Positions 44,875-53,443 of a DNA stretch of 64,000 nucleotides are shown here, in pieces. Position numbers and translations under genes: made by a program. Numbering within the stretch: the first letter of the stretch is position 1; each line of letters begins with the position of its first letter. The stretch covers positions 39,707 to 103,706 of the forward strand of contig MWCT01000013.1 of NCBI GenBank assembly GCA_002070185.1, given 5' to 3'. The DNA comes from a candidate division BRC1 bacterium ADurb.Bin183 (GTDB taxonomy: Bacteria; Sumerlaeota; Sumerlaeia; MWCT01). The notes below the pieces were generated by a model, which saw nothing but the letters and a program-made list of their open reading frames with translations, searched no databases and had not been told where the DNA came from.

Positions 44875-44905
44875 ATGGGAAATTTTTTCTGGAGAGGTTT
44901 GAGTC

Positions 44906-45358
44906 ATGTCAGATTCAATTGTAATCAACGGGCATTATGAAGTGTTAGAATGGGAGGATGAGGATGTTTGTCCGTTTTCGCATGTGTTCGACGACTTCAT
45001 ATCTCCTAAAAGTTCTTTTTCGCTGAACCGAATCCCGTGGAATCCGCCGACGGATATTTATGAAACGCAGGATACCATCGTAGTCAAGATGGAGCTTTCC
45101 GGCGTTCGAGTGGAGCATATAAAAGTTTCCGTTCAAAATAACGTTTTGACTGTGGAGGGCGAGCGTTTTGAAGACTCGCCGGTGAAAAAGAAAAAATATC
45201 ATCTTATGGAGATTCACTACGGTGCGTTTCATCGGGCTTTTAAACTAACGCGCGAAATCAGCCGAAATGAAATTGATGCGAATTTCAAAAACGGCTTTCT
45301 TGTGATAAATATTCCCAAGCGGCTCGGAGCGCCTGAGCCTATAGATATCTTTGAGTAA
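44906..45358 (+). CDS. Hsp20/alpha-crystallin small heat-shock protein
   Basis: 150 residues with a GGAGAGG site upstream. The alpha-crystallin domain (about 45-140) has PPTDIYETQDTIVVKMELSG, VQNNVLTVEGER, the GAFHRAFKL strand and NGFLVINIPK. The C-terminal I-x-I motif is weak (EPIDIFE). It holds unfolding proteins in a refoldable state. Next to lon it suggests a protein quality-control pair. No CIRCE element was seen. Confidence 0.93.
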   Translation: MSDSIVINGHYEVLEWEDEDVCPFSHVFDDFISPKSSFSLNRIPWNPPTDIYETQDTIVVKMELSGVRVEHIKVSVQNNVLTVEGERFEDSPVKKKKYHLMEIHYGAFHRAFKLTREISRNEIDANFKNGFLVINIPKRLGAPEPIDIFE

Positions 45359-45409
45359 TCTGAACCGGACAGAGCAAATCCGGCAAATCAAACACAGGGA
45401 CAAAGAATA

Positions 45410-47821
45410 ATGACGGAAGAATCCAACATTTCCATAGATGACATGACAAAAATATTCAAGGGTGAGGATATTGAAATTCCGAATGAGTTGCCGATTCTGG
45501 ATTTCGATAATTTCGTCCTTTTTCCTTTTATGATTGCGCCGCTGGTCGTTTCCAATTCAACGCACAAGACGCTTATTTCCGAGGCGGTGCTCGGCAATCG
45601 GTTTGTTGGTGTTTTTTTCCGCCAGCCAAAATCGGATACGTTTCCCGAAACTACGCGAGAGGAAAAAGGCTCCGAAGATAAAACCGATGCCAAGCTGGCG
45701 TATGTCGGGTGCGCCGCCATGATTTTGCGGATGCTGAAAATCCCCGATGGTTCCATGCGCATTATTTTGCATGGCATCAATCGAATCAAGATTCATGAGG
45801 TGACTCAAACATCGCCTTATTTAAAAGCCCGCATTATACAGTTTAGAGATTATCAAACAGAAGGCATCACAGTTGACGCCATGATGCATGAGACGCAGAA
45901 ATTGCTTCAACGAGCCATATCGCTTTCTAACTTGCCGGAGGAACTGGGCGTAGCTGCCATGAATATCAGCGAGCCGGGAAAGCTTTCCGACCTTGTCGCC
46001 ACCAACCTCAACCTGAGTCTGACAGAACGTCAAAAAATTTTGAACATTATCCCCTCTCAGGACAGGCTGGAGTATGTGATGGGAATTCTGGCGCGCGAGG
46101 TGGAGGTGATGGAACTCGGCGACAAGATACGGACAAAGGTCAAGGGCGAGGTGGAAAAAAATCAGCGGGAGTTTATTCTTCGCGAGCAGTTGAAGGCGAT
46201 TCAAAAGGAACTGGGCGAGGGCAGCGACGGACGCGATGATATCGTTGAATTCCGCCAGCGCATCGAGAAAAAAGCCATGCCGGAAAACGTTCTTGCTGTT
46301 GTGAACAAGGAGATGAAACGCCTTGAGATGATGCCGCAGAGCTCTCCTGAATACACTGTTTCCCGAAGTTATATTGAGACCATTCTTGAACTTCCGTGGA
46401 TGGAGAGCACAGAGGACAGCATTGACATCCGCAAAGCGGCGGAAATTCTGGACGAGGATCATTACGATTTGGATAAGATAAAGGAGCGGATTCTTGAATA
46501 TCTGGCGGTTGTGAAACTCCGCAAGAGCATCAAAGGTCCGATTCTTTGTTTCGTAGGTCCGCCCGGCGTGGGCAAGACCAGTCTTGGAAAATCCGTCGCG
46601 CGGGCGCTGGGGCGGAAATTTTTTCATTTCAGTCTCGGCGGCATGAGGGACGAGGCGGAGATTCGAGGGCATCGGCGGACTTATATCGGCTCAATGCCCG
46701 GGCGCATCATAAACGGATTGAAGGTCTGCGCCGCCAACAACCCTGTCATGATGCTCGACGAGGTGGATAAAATCGGCGCGGATTTTCGAGGGGATCCGGC
46801 TTCCGCGCTTTTGGAGGTGCTGGATCCGGAGCAGAATTATCATTTTACGGATCATTATCTGGATCTGCCCTTTGACCTTTCAAAGGTCATGTTCATCACC
46901 ACGGCGAATATTCTCGACACAATCCCGCCCGCCCTGCAGGATAGAATGGAGGTTTTACGCCTGCCCGGCTATACGCTTAATGAAAAGAAAAAAATAGCGC
47001 GGCGTTATCTGATTCCAAAGGAATACGAAGCCAACGGGGTAACGTCCAAGAATGTGACATTCACGGACGCGGCTTTGGAGACTATTATAGAGAAATATAC
47101 GCGGGAGGCGGGTCTGCGCAATCTGCAAAGGGAAATCGGGAGCATCTGCCGCAAGGTTGCCCGAAAGGTTGCCGAAGGGGAAAGCAAAAAAATTCAGATA
47201 ATTGTGAAGAATGTCGCTTCGTTTTTAGGTCCGCCGATCTATATTCCCGAGTTTGCAAAAAGACCGCTGCAACCGGGCGTGGCAATCGGGCTGGCGTGGA
47301 CACAAACCGGCGGGGAGATTTTATTCATCGAATCGAGTTTGACGCATGGCAAGGGGAAGCTGATTCTGACGGGGCAGCTGGGCGATGTGATGAAGGAATC
47401 GGCGCAGGCGGCGTTGACTTGGATTCATTCCGTCGCACCCAGACTCAAAATCGAGGAAACCATGTTTTCCTCCTATGACATTCACGTCCATGTGCCGGCG
47501 GGCGCCATTCCAAAGGATGGACCGTCGGCGGGGATATCCATCTGCTCATCGCTTGCCTCGCTTTTCATGAACAAAAAAACCTGCGCGGGGGTTGCGATGA
47601 CCGGCGAAATCACGCTGAAGGGCAATGTTCTGCCGGTGGGCGGCATAAAGGAAAAGGTTCTGGCGGCGCATCGGGCTGGCGTTCGCGAGGTTATCATACC
47701 GGCGGATAATGAAAAGGATCTGGCGGAGATTCCGGCAGAGATAAAGAAATCTATTAAATTCCGTTTTGCCAGAAAAATGGACGACGTTCTGAAATGGGCG
47801 ATTGAAAAACCATGTTCTTGA
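45410..47821 (+). CDS. lon: ATP-dependent Lon protease
   Basis: 803 residues, full length. N-terminal substrate domain (about 25-225), coiled-coil (about 230-290: QREFILREQLKAIQKELGEG), AAA+ module with Walker A GPPGVGKTSLGKS and Walker B PVMMLDEVDK, and the protease domain with the catalytic Ser in KDGPSAGISI and Lys in GGIKEKVLAAHRAG. It degrades damaged and regulatory proteins in the cytoplasm. Located behind hsp20. Confidence 0.97.
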   Translation: MTEESNISIDDMTKIFKGEDIEIPNELPILDFDNFVLFPFMIAPLVVSNSTHKTLISEAVLGNRFVGVFFRQPKSDTFPETTREEKGSEDKTDAKLAYVGCAAMILRMLKIPDGSMRIILHGINRIKIHEVTQTSPYLKARIIQFRDYQTEGITVDAMMHETQKLLQRAISLSNLPEELGVAAMNISEPGKLSDLVATNLNLSLTERQKILNIIPSQDRLEYVMGILAREVEVMELGDKIRTKVKGEVEKNQREFILREQLKAIQKELGEGSDGRDDIVEFRQRIEKKAMPENVLAVVNKEMKRLEMMPQSSPEYTVSRSYIETILELPWMESTEDSIDIRKAAEILDEDHYDLDKIKERILEYLAVVKLRKSIKGPILCFVGPPGVGKTSLGKSVARALGRKFFHFSLGGMRDEAEIRGHRRTYIGSMPGRIINGLKVCAANNPVMMLDEVDKIGADFRGDPASALLEVLDPEQNYHFTDHYLDLPFDLSKVMFITTANILDTIPPALQDRMEVLRLPGYTLNEKKKIARRYLIPKEYEANGVTSKNVTFTDAALETIIEKYTREAGLRNLQREIGSICRKVARKVAEGESKKIQIIVKNVASFLGPPIYIPEFAKRPLQPGVAIGLAWTQTGGEILFIESSLTHGKGKLILTGQLGDVMKESAQAALTWIHSVAPRLKIEETMFSSYDIHVHVPAGAIPKDGPSAGISICSSLASLFMNKKTCAGVAMTGEITLKGNVLPVGGIKEKVLAAHRAGVREVIIPADNEKDLAEIPAEIKKSIKFRFARKMDDVLKWAIEKPCS

Positions 47822-47839
47822 GGTCGGGGAGACCGGCTT

Positions 47840-48841
47840 TTGAATTTTAGGAACAACCACAACGGCTATCTTCTGAAGATATGCGATTTAAAAAAGTTTT
47901 ATCCCATCAAAAAGGGCATCTTTCGTAAAACGCGGGAATATATCAGGGCTGTGGACGGCGTGTCCTTTGAGCTGGCGGCGTGCGAAACGCTGGGACTGGT
48001 CGGCGAAAGCGGATGCGGAAAAACCACGTTGGGGCGACTTATTGTCCGATTGGAAACACCGACGGCTGGGGTCATTCAATATAGGGACTCCCCTAACATT
48101 GCCGAGCTGGACGAGCGCGAGCTGCTCCCCTACCGGCGTAAAATCCAGATGATTTTTCAAGACCCTTTTTCTTCGCTGAATCCGCGCATGACAGTTGGGG
48201 CGATAATCGGCGAGGCGATGACGATTCACAATCTTGCGGCGGGAGCGGAAAAACGAAAACGGGTGGCGCAGTTGCTGGAATCGGTGGGATTGCAGCCCGA
48301 TTATGCGGGGCGATTTCCGCATGAATTCAGCGGCGGACAGCGCCAACGTATTGGGATTGCGCGAGCGCTGGCGGTGCAACCGGAAATCATAATCGCCGAT
48401 GAACCGGTCTCCGCGCTGGATGTTTCCATTCAGGCGCAGATTATCAATCTGATGAAGGATTTGCAAACGCGCCTCGGGCTTTCTTTTATTTTCGTTTCTC
48501 ATGATTTATCTGTGGTGAATCATATCAGCCATCGGGTTGCGGTTATGTATCTGGGTCGGATTGTGGAGATGGGTAAGCGGAAAGATGTTTTTCAGCGCGC
48601 TTTGCACCCATACACGCAGGCTTTGCTCTCGGCGGTTCCGAGCATTGAGCCGAATAGCGGCAGAAAGCGCATCATCCTTGAGGGCGATGTTCCCAGTCCC
48701 ATCGCCCCGCCGATGGGGTGTCCTTTTCGTCCGCGATGTTCAAAACGGTTCGAGCCGTGCGGCAAGATTATTCCCAAATTGAAAGCGGACGAACAAGGTC
48801 ATCTTGTTGCATGCCACTTATACGATTCCTCTGTGTCATAA
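47840..48841 (+). CDS. Oligopeptide/dipeptide ABC transporter ATP-binding protein (OppF/DppF type)
   Basis: 333 residues from TTG 47840, with GGGGAG upstream. Walker A GESGCGKTTLGRL near residue 55, Q-loop FQDPFSSLNPRMTVG, signature FSGGQRQRIGIARAL, Walker B IIIADEPVSALD, switch FVSHDLSVV. The C-terminal oligopeptide extension (GCPFRPRCSKRFEPC) with clustered cysteines is the OppD/OppF mark. No permease, binding protein or OppD lies nearby, so the rest of the importer must be elsewhere. Confidence 0.92.
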   Translation: MNFRNNHNGYLLKICDLKKFYPIKKGIFRKTREYIRAVDGVSFELAACETLGLVGESGCGKTTLGRLIVRLETPTAGVIQYRDSPNIAELDERELLPYRRKIQMIFQDPFSSLNPRMTVGAIIGEAMTIHNLAAGAEKRKRVAQLLESVGLQPDYAGRFPHEFSGGQRQRIGIARALAVQPEIIIADEPVSALDVSIQAQIINLMKDLQTRLGLSFIFVSHDLSVVNHISHRVAVMYLGRIVEMGKRKDVFQRALHPYTQALLSAVPSIEPNSGRKRIILEGDVPSPIAPPMGCPFRPRCSKRFEPCGKIIPKLKADEQGHLVACHLYDSSVS

Positions 48842-48845
48842 ACTC

Positions 48846-50429
48846 ATGCCAAAACGTCTTAAAATAATTCTTTTAACAATATTTTTTATCGGCATGCTGA
48901 TTTTGTTCTTTGTGATTTATCTGGAAAGGCGGGGCGGGGATGATTATGCGGGACATTTTGCCGAACTCCTCCCGCCGGAAACTCTCGCCTTTGCCTCGCT
49001 TCATGACCTTCGCGGGATTTGGGAACGAGCGGCGGCGCTGCCTCTTTTGCAAGAAATGGAGCAGGGGACGGAGTGGGAAAAATTATTCGCCTCGGATAAA
49101 ATGCTTCGCCAGTGGAAAAAGCAAATCGCCAAGTTGGAATACAAAACGCATCTGAAACTGGGAAGGGAATTCATCCTGAAATGGTTCGGCGATGAGGCTG
49201 CAGCGGCTGTTTTGCCTCCGATTGATTCTGGGGCGCCTCCGGGCATCCTAATCATGTCGCGGACGAGGCTGGGGTTTGAGGAAAAGCTGGCGGAATTTGT
49301 CGCCCAGTATTATCCCGACCTGCGGCTTGAATCCGTCCGCTATCAAGGCTTTCGCATCAATCGCTATGTTTCCGACGAGGAGCATCGCTCTTTTTCATAC
49401 ATTCGTTTTGGGCGCACGGTGTTTCTTTCGCTTTACACAAGCGGCGTTCAAACGCTGAAAAACATTGCTGATAGGCGTTTATCCCCAACCGTTGAATCGT
49501 TATATAATGAAAGCGATTTTAGAGAGTATCGCACGGCAAAAATATCCAAAGATGATTTTTCCATTTTTGCGCGTCCTCAGGCTCTGCGCGCGCTCTGGGA
49601 GGAGATTCCCGAATCGCTCGCAAATATGATTTCCGAATATCAATATATCCGATTTGAATTGAACCTGCGGCGCGAGATTCGCGGCGCGCTAATATTTAAA
49701 TCGAAGACTCCGCACGGCGCCGCCTCAAAAAGCCGCGCTTTTGCCTCGCTGCCTCGCGCATCTTCCCGCACGCTGCTTTTTTTTGGAATAAGGGATGCGC
49801 TTCTTTCAGAAAAGATTCTCCCCTTTCTTAAAATGTTTTTTTCAAATGATGAAAAGATGGCGGAGGGCATGGCAAAACTGCTTAAGGATGAACTGGCTTT
49901 GTGTGTGGAACGGCTTGAACCGGGGGTTATTCTCCCGCTTGCGGAGGCGTGGATTTATTGGGGAACTTCCGATGTTGAAACGGCGTCAAAAATAGCAGCC
50001 GCCTCTTTTGAGCCTTTCATGATGAATCAGAAGAAACAAATGTTAACGCCTCTGGGATATTGGGGCGTTATCAAACAAAAGGACGGCGTATTCATCTCGT
50101 TTCACCCCGAACGATTCAGCGAAGTTTTGCGCGCCGCCGAATCGGATATTGAAAAATCATATTTATGGAAACAACTTTTTCCGAGGGGTATTGAAAAATC
50201 GAGGCTGATTGTTTATATCAACTGCCGCCGCACAAAAAAAGACGGCGAACGTCTTTTGGAAAACGCATTCACATGGAACAAGAAATCGCGCAAGGCGATT
50301 GAGAAGGTAAAAATCTGGACGGATATTATCGGCTTTTTGCCCGGCATCGGGTTATACGAAGAGGTTGAGCCGTTGTATTTGACATACCATCTGGTCGCGC
50401 CATTAGAGCGCGGCAAAACGAGTGATTAA
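48846..50429 (+). CDS. Membrane-anchored protein, DUF3352-like
   Basis: Start at ATG 48846, 4 bases after the OppF-type gene's stop; upstream in-frame codons lie inside that gene. 527 residues: one N-terminal membrane helix (about 5-24), then a long exported region with weak repeats of the DUF3352 kind (PPETLAFASLHDLRGIWERA and TLLFFGIRDALLSEK). Such proteins are found widely in diderm bacteria without known function. Its 3' end overlaps the converging ispH-ubiA gene by 27 bases. Confidence 0.55.
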   Translation: MPKRLKIILLTIFFIGMLILFFVIYLERRGGDDYAGHFAELLPPETLAFASLHDLRGIWERAAALPLLQEMEQGTEWEKLFASDKMLRQWKKQIAKLEYKTHLKLGREFILKWFGDEAAAAVLPPIDSGAPPGILIMSRTRLGFEEKLAEFVAQYYPDLRLESVRYQGFRINRYVSDEEHRSFSYIRFGRTVFLSLYTSGVQTLKNIADRRLSPTVESLYNESDFREYRTAKISKDDFSIFARPQALRALWEEIPESLANMISEYQYIRFELNLRREIRGALIFKSKTPHGAASKSRAFASLPRASSRTLLFFGIRDALLSEKILPFLKMFFSNDEKMAEGMAKLLKDELALCVERLEPGVILPLAEAWIYWGTSDVETASKIAAASFEPFMMNQKKQMLTPLGYWGVIKQKDGVFISFHPERFSEVLRAAESDIEKSYLWKQLFPRGIEKSRLIVYINCRRTKKDGERLLENAFTWNKKSRKAIEKVKIWTDIIGFLPGIGLYEEVEPLYLTYHLVAPLERGKTSD

Positions 50430-52136
50430 CCCCGCCAGCAGAAACTGTCCCTCCAAAAAGGCGTCATATAAAAGGCTCTGGTAAATGCCCTGCCTGCGGC
50501 TTAATGGGTAATGAAGAAGCAGATAAGGCAAAAGGAGGGCGAGCGCAAACGCCCGCGCAGGCAAAGCGCCAGCGATACTCCCTATCAACAAAATGGCGAA
50601 AATGAGGGCGAACATGGCGCGGATGAAATGCTCCCTTCCGCGCGAACCGAGAAGAATTGGGATGGTTTCTTTTCCGAGGGCGATATCGCCTTCAAGATCC
50701 CGCACATCCAGAAGGATGGAGCGGTTGAGCACCAATAGAAACACAAAACCCAACGTAAATAAAAATCCCTGCCAATTTTTTTGCGCGCTTAAAAGATAGG
50801 GAATTAGAACAACAACCATGCCCCAGCCGCCGGTCATGAAGATATCTTTGGAGCCGGGGATGTCCATCAGCCGCCGGTAGCGAATTTTAAACGGCAAATT
50901 ACTCGGCAGGATGGTGAGCGTGTAAATCAAACCTAAAACCCCGGAGAGAAAAACGAGCGCAAATATCAGGTTTCCCATGAAATAAGATAGGGCAAACGAA
51001 CCGGCGGTGCAGATGATGGAAAGGGCGGTGAAGGCGTTTTTATAATGGGCAAAACTTTTTTGACTGCCGTATAGAAGCCTCTCATCCTTCGGGAGATTCA
51101 GCCGTTTGTTCATCAGGTGCATGGCAAAGACAAAAAGAAAGGCGAGAAAAACTTCCGAAAATTGAACAACCTGTCCCATCATGTGCGCGGAGGTATAGGT
51201 CAAAAGCGCGGCGCTCAAAGCAAGGAGCAGCGAGCTGTAAATTAAAAATCTCAGCAACTGAATTCCAATTCGTATGAGCGGGGTGTATTGTTTTTTTAAC
51301 TGATGTTCCTGAACCGTTTCCACAACGTTACGGATGACCCAGTGAGGCGTTGAGGCGCCGGCTGTGATGCCCACAACATCTTTTGGTTTTATTTCCGCAA
51401 GGTCGAGCTCATCGGCGGTTTCGATGTGGAATGTGCGGACGCCGACTTCGCGGGCGATTTCAGCAAGGCGTTTGGTGTTGGCGCTTTCGCGTCCGCCGAC
51501 AACAATGACCACATCCGATTTTTTAGCTATTTCGAGAAGTTCGCTCTGTCGTCGGGAAGTTGCGTTACAGATGGTGTTGAAGACTTTGACTTCAGAAAAA
51601 AGATTTTGAGCGAGCGCAACAATTTTCTGGAAATGTTCCACCTCTTGGGTTGTCTGCGAAACAACGCAAACTTTTTCCAGCGGGGGCAAAGCGGCGAGGT
51701 CGCCTTCATTTTCAACCACATATCCCCTACCTGCGGCGTGTCCCATCAACCCATCAACTTCGGCATGCCCGCGATCTCCGATGATGAGAACCGCCCATCC
51801 ATCGGCGGCGTATTGAGCGACTATCTGCTGCGCGCGTGTGACATGGGGGCAAGTGGCGTCGTAAACCTCCGAACATTTGGCGGCAAGCATGTCGCGCACC
51901 TGCGGCGTTACGCCATGAGCGCGGATGATTACACGGCTTCCTTTTGGGACATCTTCCGCTTTTTTAACAATGGTAACTCCGCGGGATTTCAAAAGGTCTA
52001 TTGCCTGCTGGTTATGGACGAGCGGACCCAGCGTGACAAGCTCCGCTGAATCTTTTTGAGAGGCGTTAAGGGCAAGTTTGACCGCTCGGCGGACGCCGTA
52101 GCAAAAACCGGCTGTGCTGGCAAAAATAATCGGCAT
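50403..52136 (-). CDS. ispH: Fusion of IspH (HMBPP reductase) and a UbiA-type prenyltransferase
   Basis: I place the start at the ATG ending at 52136 (MPIIFASTAGFCYGV, the normal IspH opening). About 577 residues. IspH half (about 1-285): iron-sulfur ligands C12, about C96 (DATCPHV) and about C189 (NTICNAT), plus substrate residues in LGPLVHN, GHAEVDGLMGH and SQTTQEV. It makes IPP and DMAPP from HMBPP, the last step of the MEP pathway. UbiA half (about 300-577): some eight membrane helices; the second aspartate motif is clear (DVRDLEGDIALGKETIPILLG), while the first is altered to HLMNKRLNLPKDE. UbiA enzymes attach prenyl chains to aromatic or other acceptors. The joint is in one frame with no stop. 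dxr and ispG lie about 10 kb away. Confidence 0.9.
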   Translation of the reverse strand: MPIIFASTAGFCYGVRRAVKLALNASQKDSAELVTLGPLVHNQQAIDLLKSRGVTIVKKAEDVPKGSRVIIRAHGVTPQVRDMLAAKCSEVYDATCPHVTRAQQIVAQYAADGWAVLIIGDRGHAEVDGLMGHAAGRGYVVENEGDLAALPPLEKVCVVSQTTQEVEHFQKIVALAQNLFSEVKVFNTICNATSRRQSELLEIAKKSDVVIVVGGRESANTKRLAEIAREVGVRTFHIETADELDLAEIKPKDVVGITAGASTPHWVIRNVVETVQEHQLKKQYTPLIRIGIQLLRFLIYSSLLLALSAALLTYTSAHMMGQVVQFSEVFLAFLFVFAMHLMNKRLNLPKDERLLYGSQKSFAHYKNAFTALSIICTAGSFALSYFMGNLIFALVFLSGVLGLIYTLTILPSNLPFKIRYRRLMDIPGSKDIFMTGGWGMVVVLIPYLLSAQKNWQGFLFTLGFVFLLVLNRSILLDVRDLEGDIALGKETIPILLGSRGREHFIRAMFALIFAILLIGSIAGALPARAFALALLLPYLLLHYPLSRRQGIYQSLLYDAFLEGQFLLAGLITRFAAL

Positions 52137-52192
52137 GATGAAATTTTTCCAAAAGTATAATATAAAAGAACACATCTCTTGCGGGCGGGTTG

Positions 52193-52221
52193 TCGTCAAC
52201 TCTGATTATAATACTTGACGA
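52193..52221. promoter_or_regulatory. Inverted repeat between divergent ispH-ubiA and deacetylase genes
   Basis: TCGTCAA (52193-52199) and TTGACGA (52215-52221) are perfect 7-bp inverted arms, 15 bases apart, with TATAAT (52207-52212) between them. Each arm reads TTGACG outward, so both strands carry a -35-like box pointing at their own gene. No -10 is well spaced from either, so this may be an operator rather than paired promoters. Confidence 0.4.
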
Positions 52222-52266
52222 GGAAATCCTGCATATTAAACGTTTCAGCTGTTGTCTGAAAAAAAT

Positions 52267-52273
52267 AAGGAGG
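52267..52273 (+). promoter_or_regulatory. Ribosome binding site that points to an ACG start
   Basis: AAGGAGG is a near-perfect Shine-Dalgarno site. Nine bases later lies ACG (52283-52285), followed by codons for a normal signal peptide. The nearest canonical start in frame, TTG 52307, is 33 bases from this site, too far to use it. Confidence 0.6.
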
Positions 52274-52282
52274 AAATAAAAA

Positions 52283-53443
52283 ACGAAAACCTTATATATA
52301 ATTTTTTTGGTTCTTGTTTCGATGCAGGCGGCGGCGCAGGTGCCGGTGCTGATGTATCATGCGCATCCAACGATGGGATTTTCGCATGAATCATATTCCG
52401 AACAGGCTGCCTTTTTGAGTCAAAACAGTTATCATACGATAACACCGGACGAGTTAGCGGCGTGGATACAGAGCGATGAACCGCTGCCGATTCGTCCGAT
52501 TGTGCTGACGATTGACGATAATTATATCATGGTTTATACAGTGGCGTATCCGATTATGAAACAATACGGTTTATGCGCCGTTAATTTTGCGCATACGCAT
52601 TATGTTGGAGTTATCACAGGCAGCGGAGATCATTGCGATTGGATAGAAATCAAGGAAATGGAAGATAACGGCGCGATATTAACGGAATCGCACACTATAA
52701 TGCATCTTAGATTGACATCGATGGATGAGCAATCTTTGAATATGGAAGTAGCGGGCTCCAAAAGCGCAATTGAATCCAATGTTGCCGGCAAGACATGCCG
52801 CCATATCGCCTACCCCTACGGCGATTATAACGAGGCTGTGATTCAGGCGTGCCGAGATGCTGGGTATGTGTCGGCATATACGACAAATACGGGTTTGAAT
52901 TACCGCACAACGCCCATCTTTGAGATTAAAAGATTCGCAGCCGGCGGTGAGGCGTTGAGCGTTTTCAAGGACAAAATCGGTTTTAACAATCTTGCGCCGG
53001 CGCCGCCGGGAGATGGCTGGACGATTGACAATAAAGACCCGAATTTTACATCCTATCACACAAATTGGACGCCGCAAAAAACGCCGTCAGGTTTTTATGG
53101 CTCTGATTTTCTGCTTCATGCGGCGGGGGACGGGACGCATCGGGTGCGCTGGGCTGCTTATCTGCCGGAGGACGGATTCTACAATGTGTATGCGTGGTGG
53201 GTATCCGATGTCAATCGTTCGCAACATGCACCGTATGAAATTCATCACGCAAACGGCTCCGACACAGTGCACGTTGACCAGCGTGTAAACGGCGGGAGAT
53301 GGAATCGTTTGGGGACGTTTCAATTCTCCTCCCAGATTGCCGCGATGATTTTCCTTTCGGAGCAGGCTGATGGCGCTGTGGCGGCGGACGGCATCTGGTT
53401 CGAGCCGATCACAAGCGGGGTTTTGGGGTGGCAGCTATATTGA
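52283..53443 (+). CDS. Secreted polysaccharide deacetylase with golvesin-like C-terminal domain
   Basis: Reading from ACG 52283 as Met gives MKTLYIIFLVLVSMQAAAQ, a textbook signal peptide; TTG 52307 or ATG 52322 would cut it in half. A TAA at 52277 limits the frame upstream. 386 residues. NodB-type domain (about 20-235): VPVLMYHAHP, VLTIDDNY (the TxDD motif), SHTIMH (metal HxxxH), and AYPYGDYNEAV. The C-terminal domain (about 240-375: FYGSDFLLHAAGDGTHRVRW, GFYNVYAWWVSD) matches golvesin/xanthan-lyase-like carbohydrate-binding domains. It probably removes acetyl groups from an extracellular or wall glycan. The following GT-C gene overlaps its end. Confidence 0.85.
   Translation, partial: TKTLYIIFLVLVSMQAAAQVPVLMYHAHPTMGFSHESYSEQAAFLSQNSYHTITPDELAAWIQSDEPLPIRPIVLTIDDNYIMVYTVAYPIMKQYGLCAVNFAHTHYVGVITGSGDHCDWIEIKEMEDNGAILTESHTIMHLRLTSMDEQSLNMEVAGSKSAIESNVAGKTCRHIAYPYGDYNEAVIQACRDAGYVSAYTTNTGLNYRTTPIFEIKRFAAGGEALSVFKDKIGFNNLAPAPPGDGWTIDNKDPNFTSYHTNWTPQKTPSGFYGSDFLLHAAGDGTHRVRWAAYLPEDGFYNVYAWWVSDVNRSQHAPYEIHHANGSDTVHVDQRVNGGRWNRLGTFQFSSQIAAMIFLSEQADGAVAADGIWFEPITSGVLGWQLY

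Noticed and set aside
44875..44905. CIRCE-type heat-shock operator before hsp20 or lon
   Set aside because: The gap was read for TTAGCACTC and its inverted partner; neither is present.
47815..47842. A short GGTC-GGGGA-GACC hairpin with four T residues after lon, considered as a terminator
   Set aside because: The stem is only 4 bp, the T-run is short, and the same bases form the ribosome site of the next gene.
52234..52239. TATTAA as the -10 for the TTGACG at 52215-52220
   Set aside because: The spacer is only 13 bases, too short for a sigma-70 promoter.
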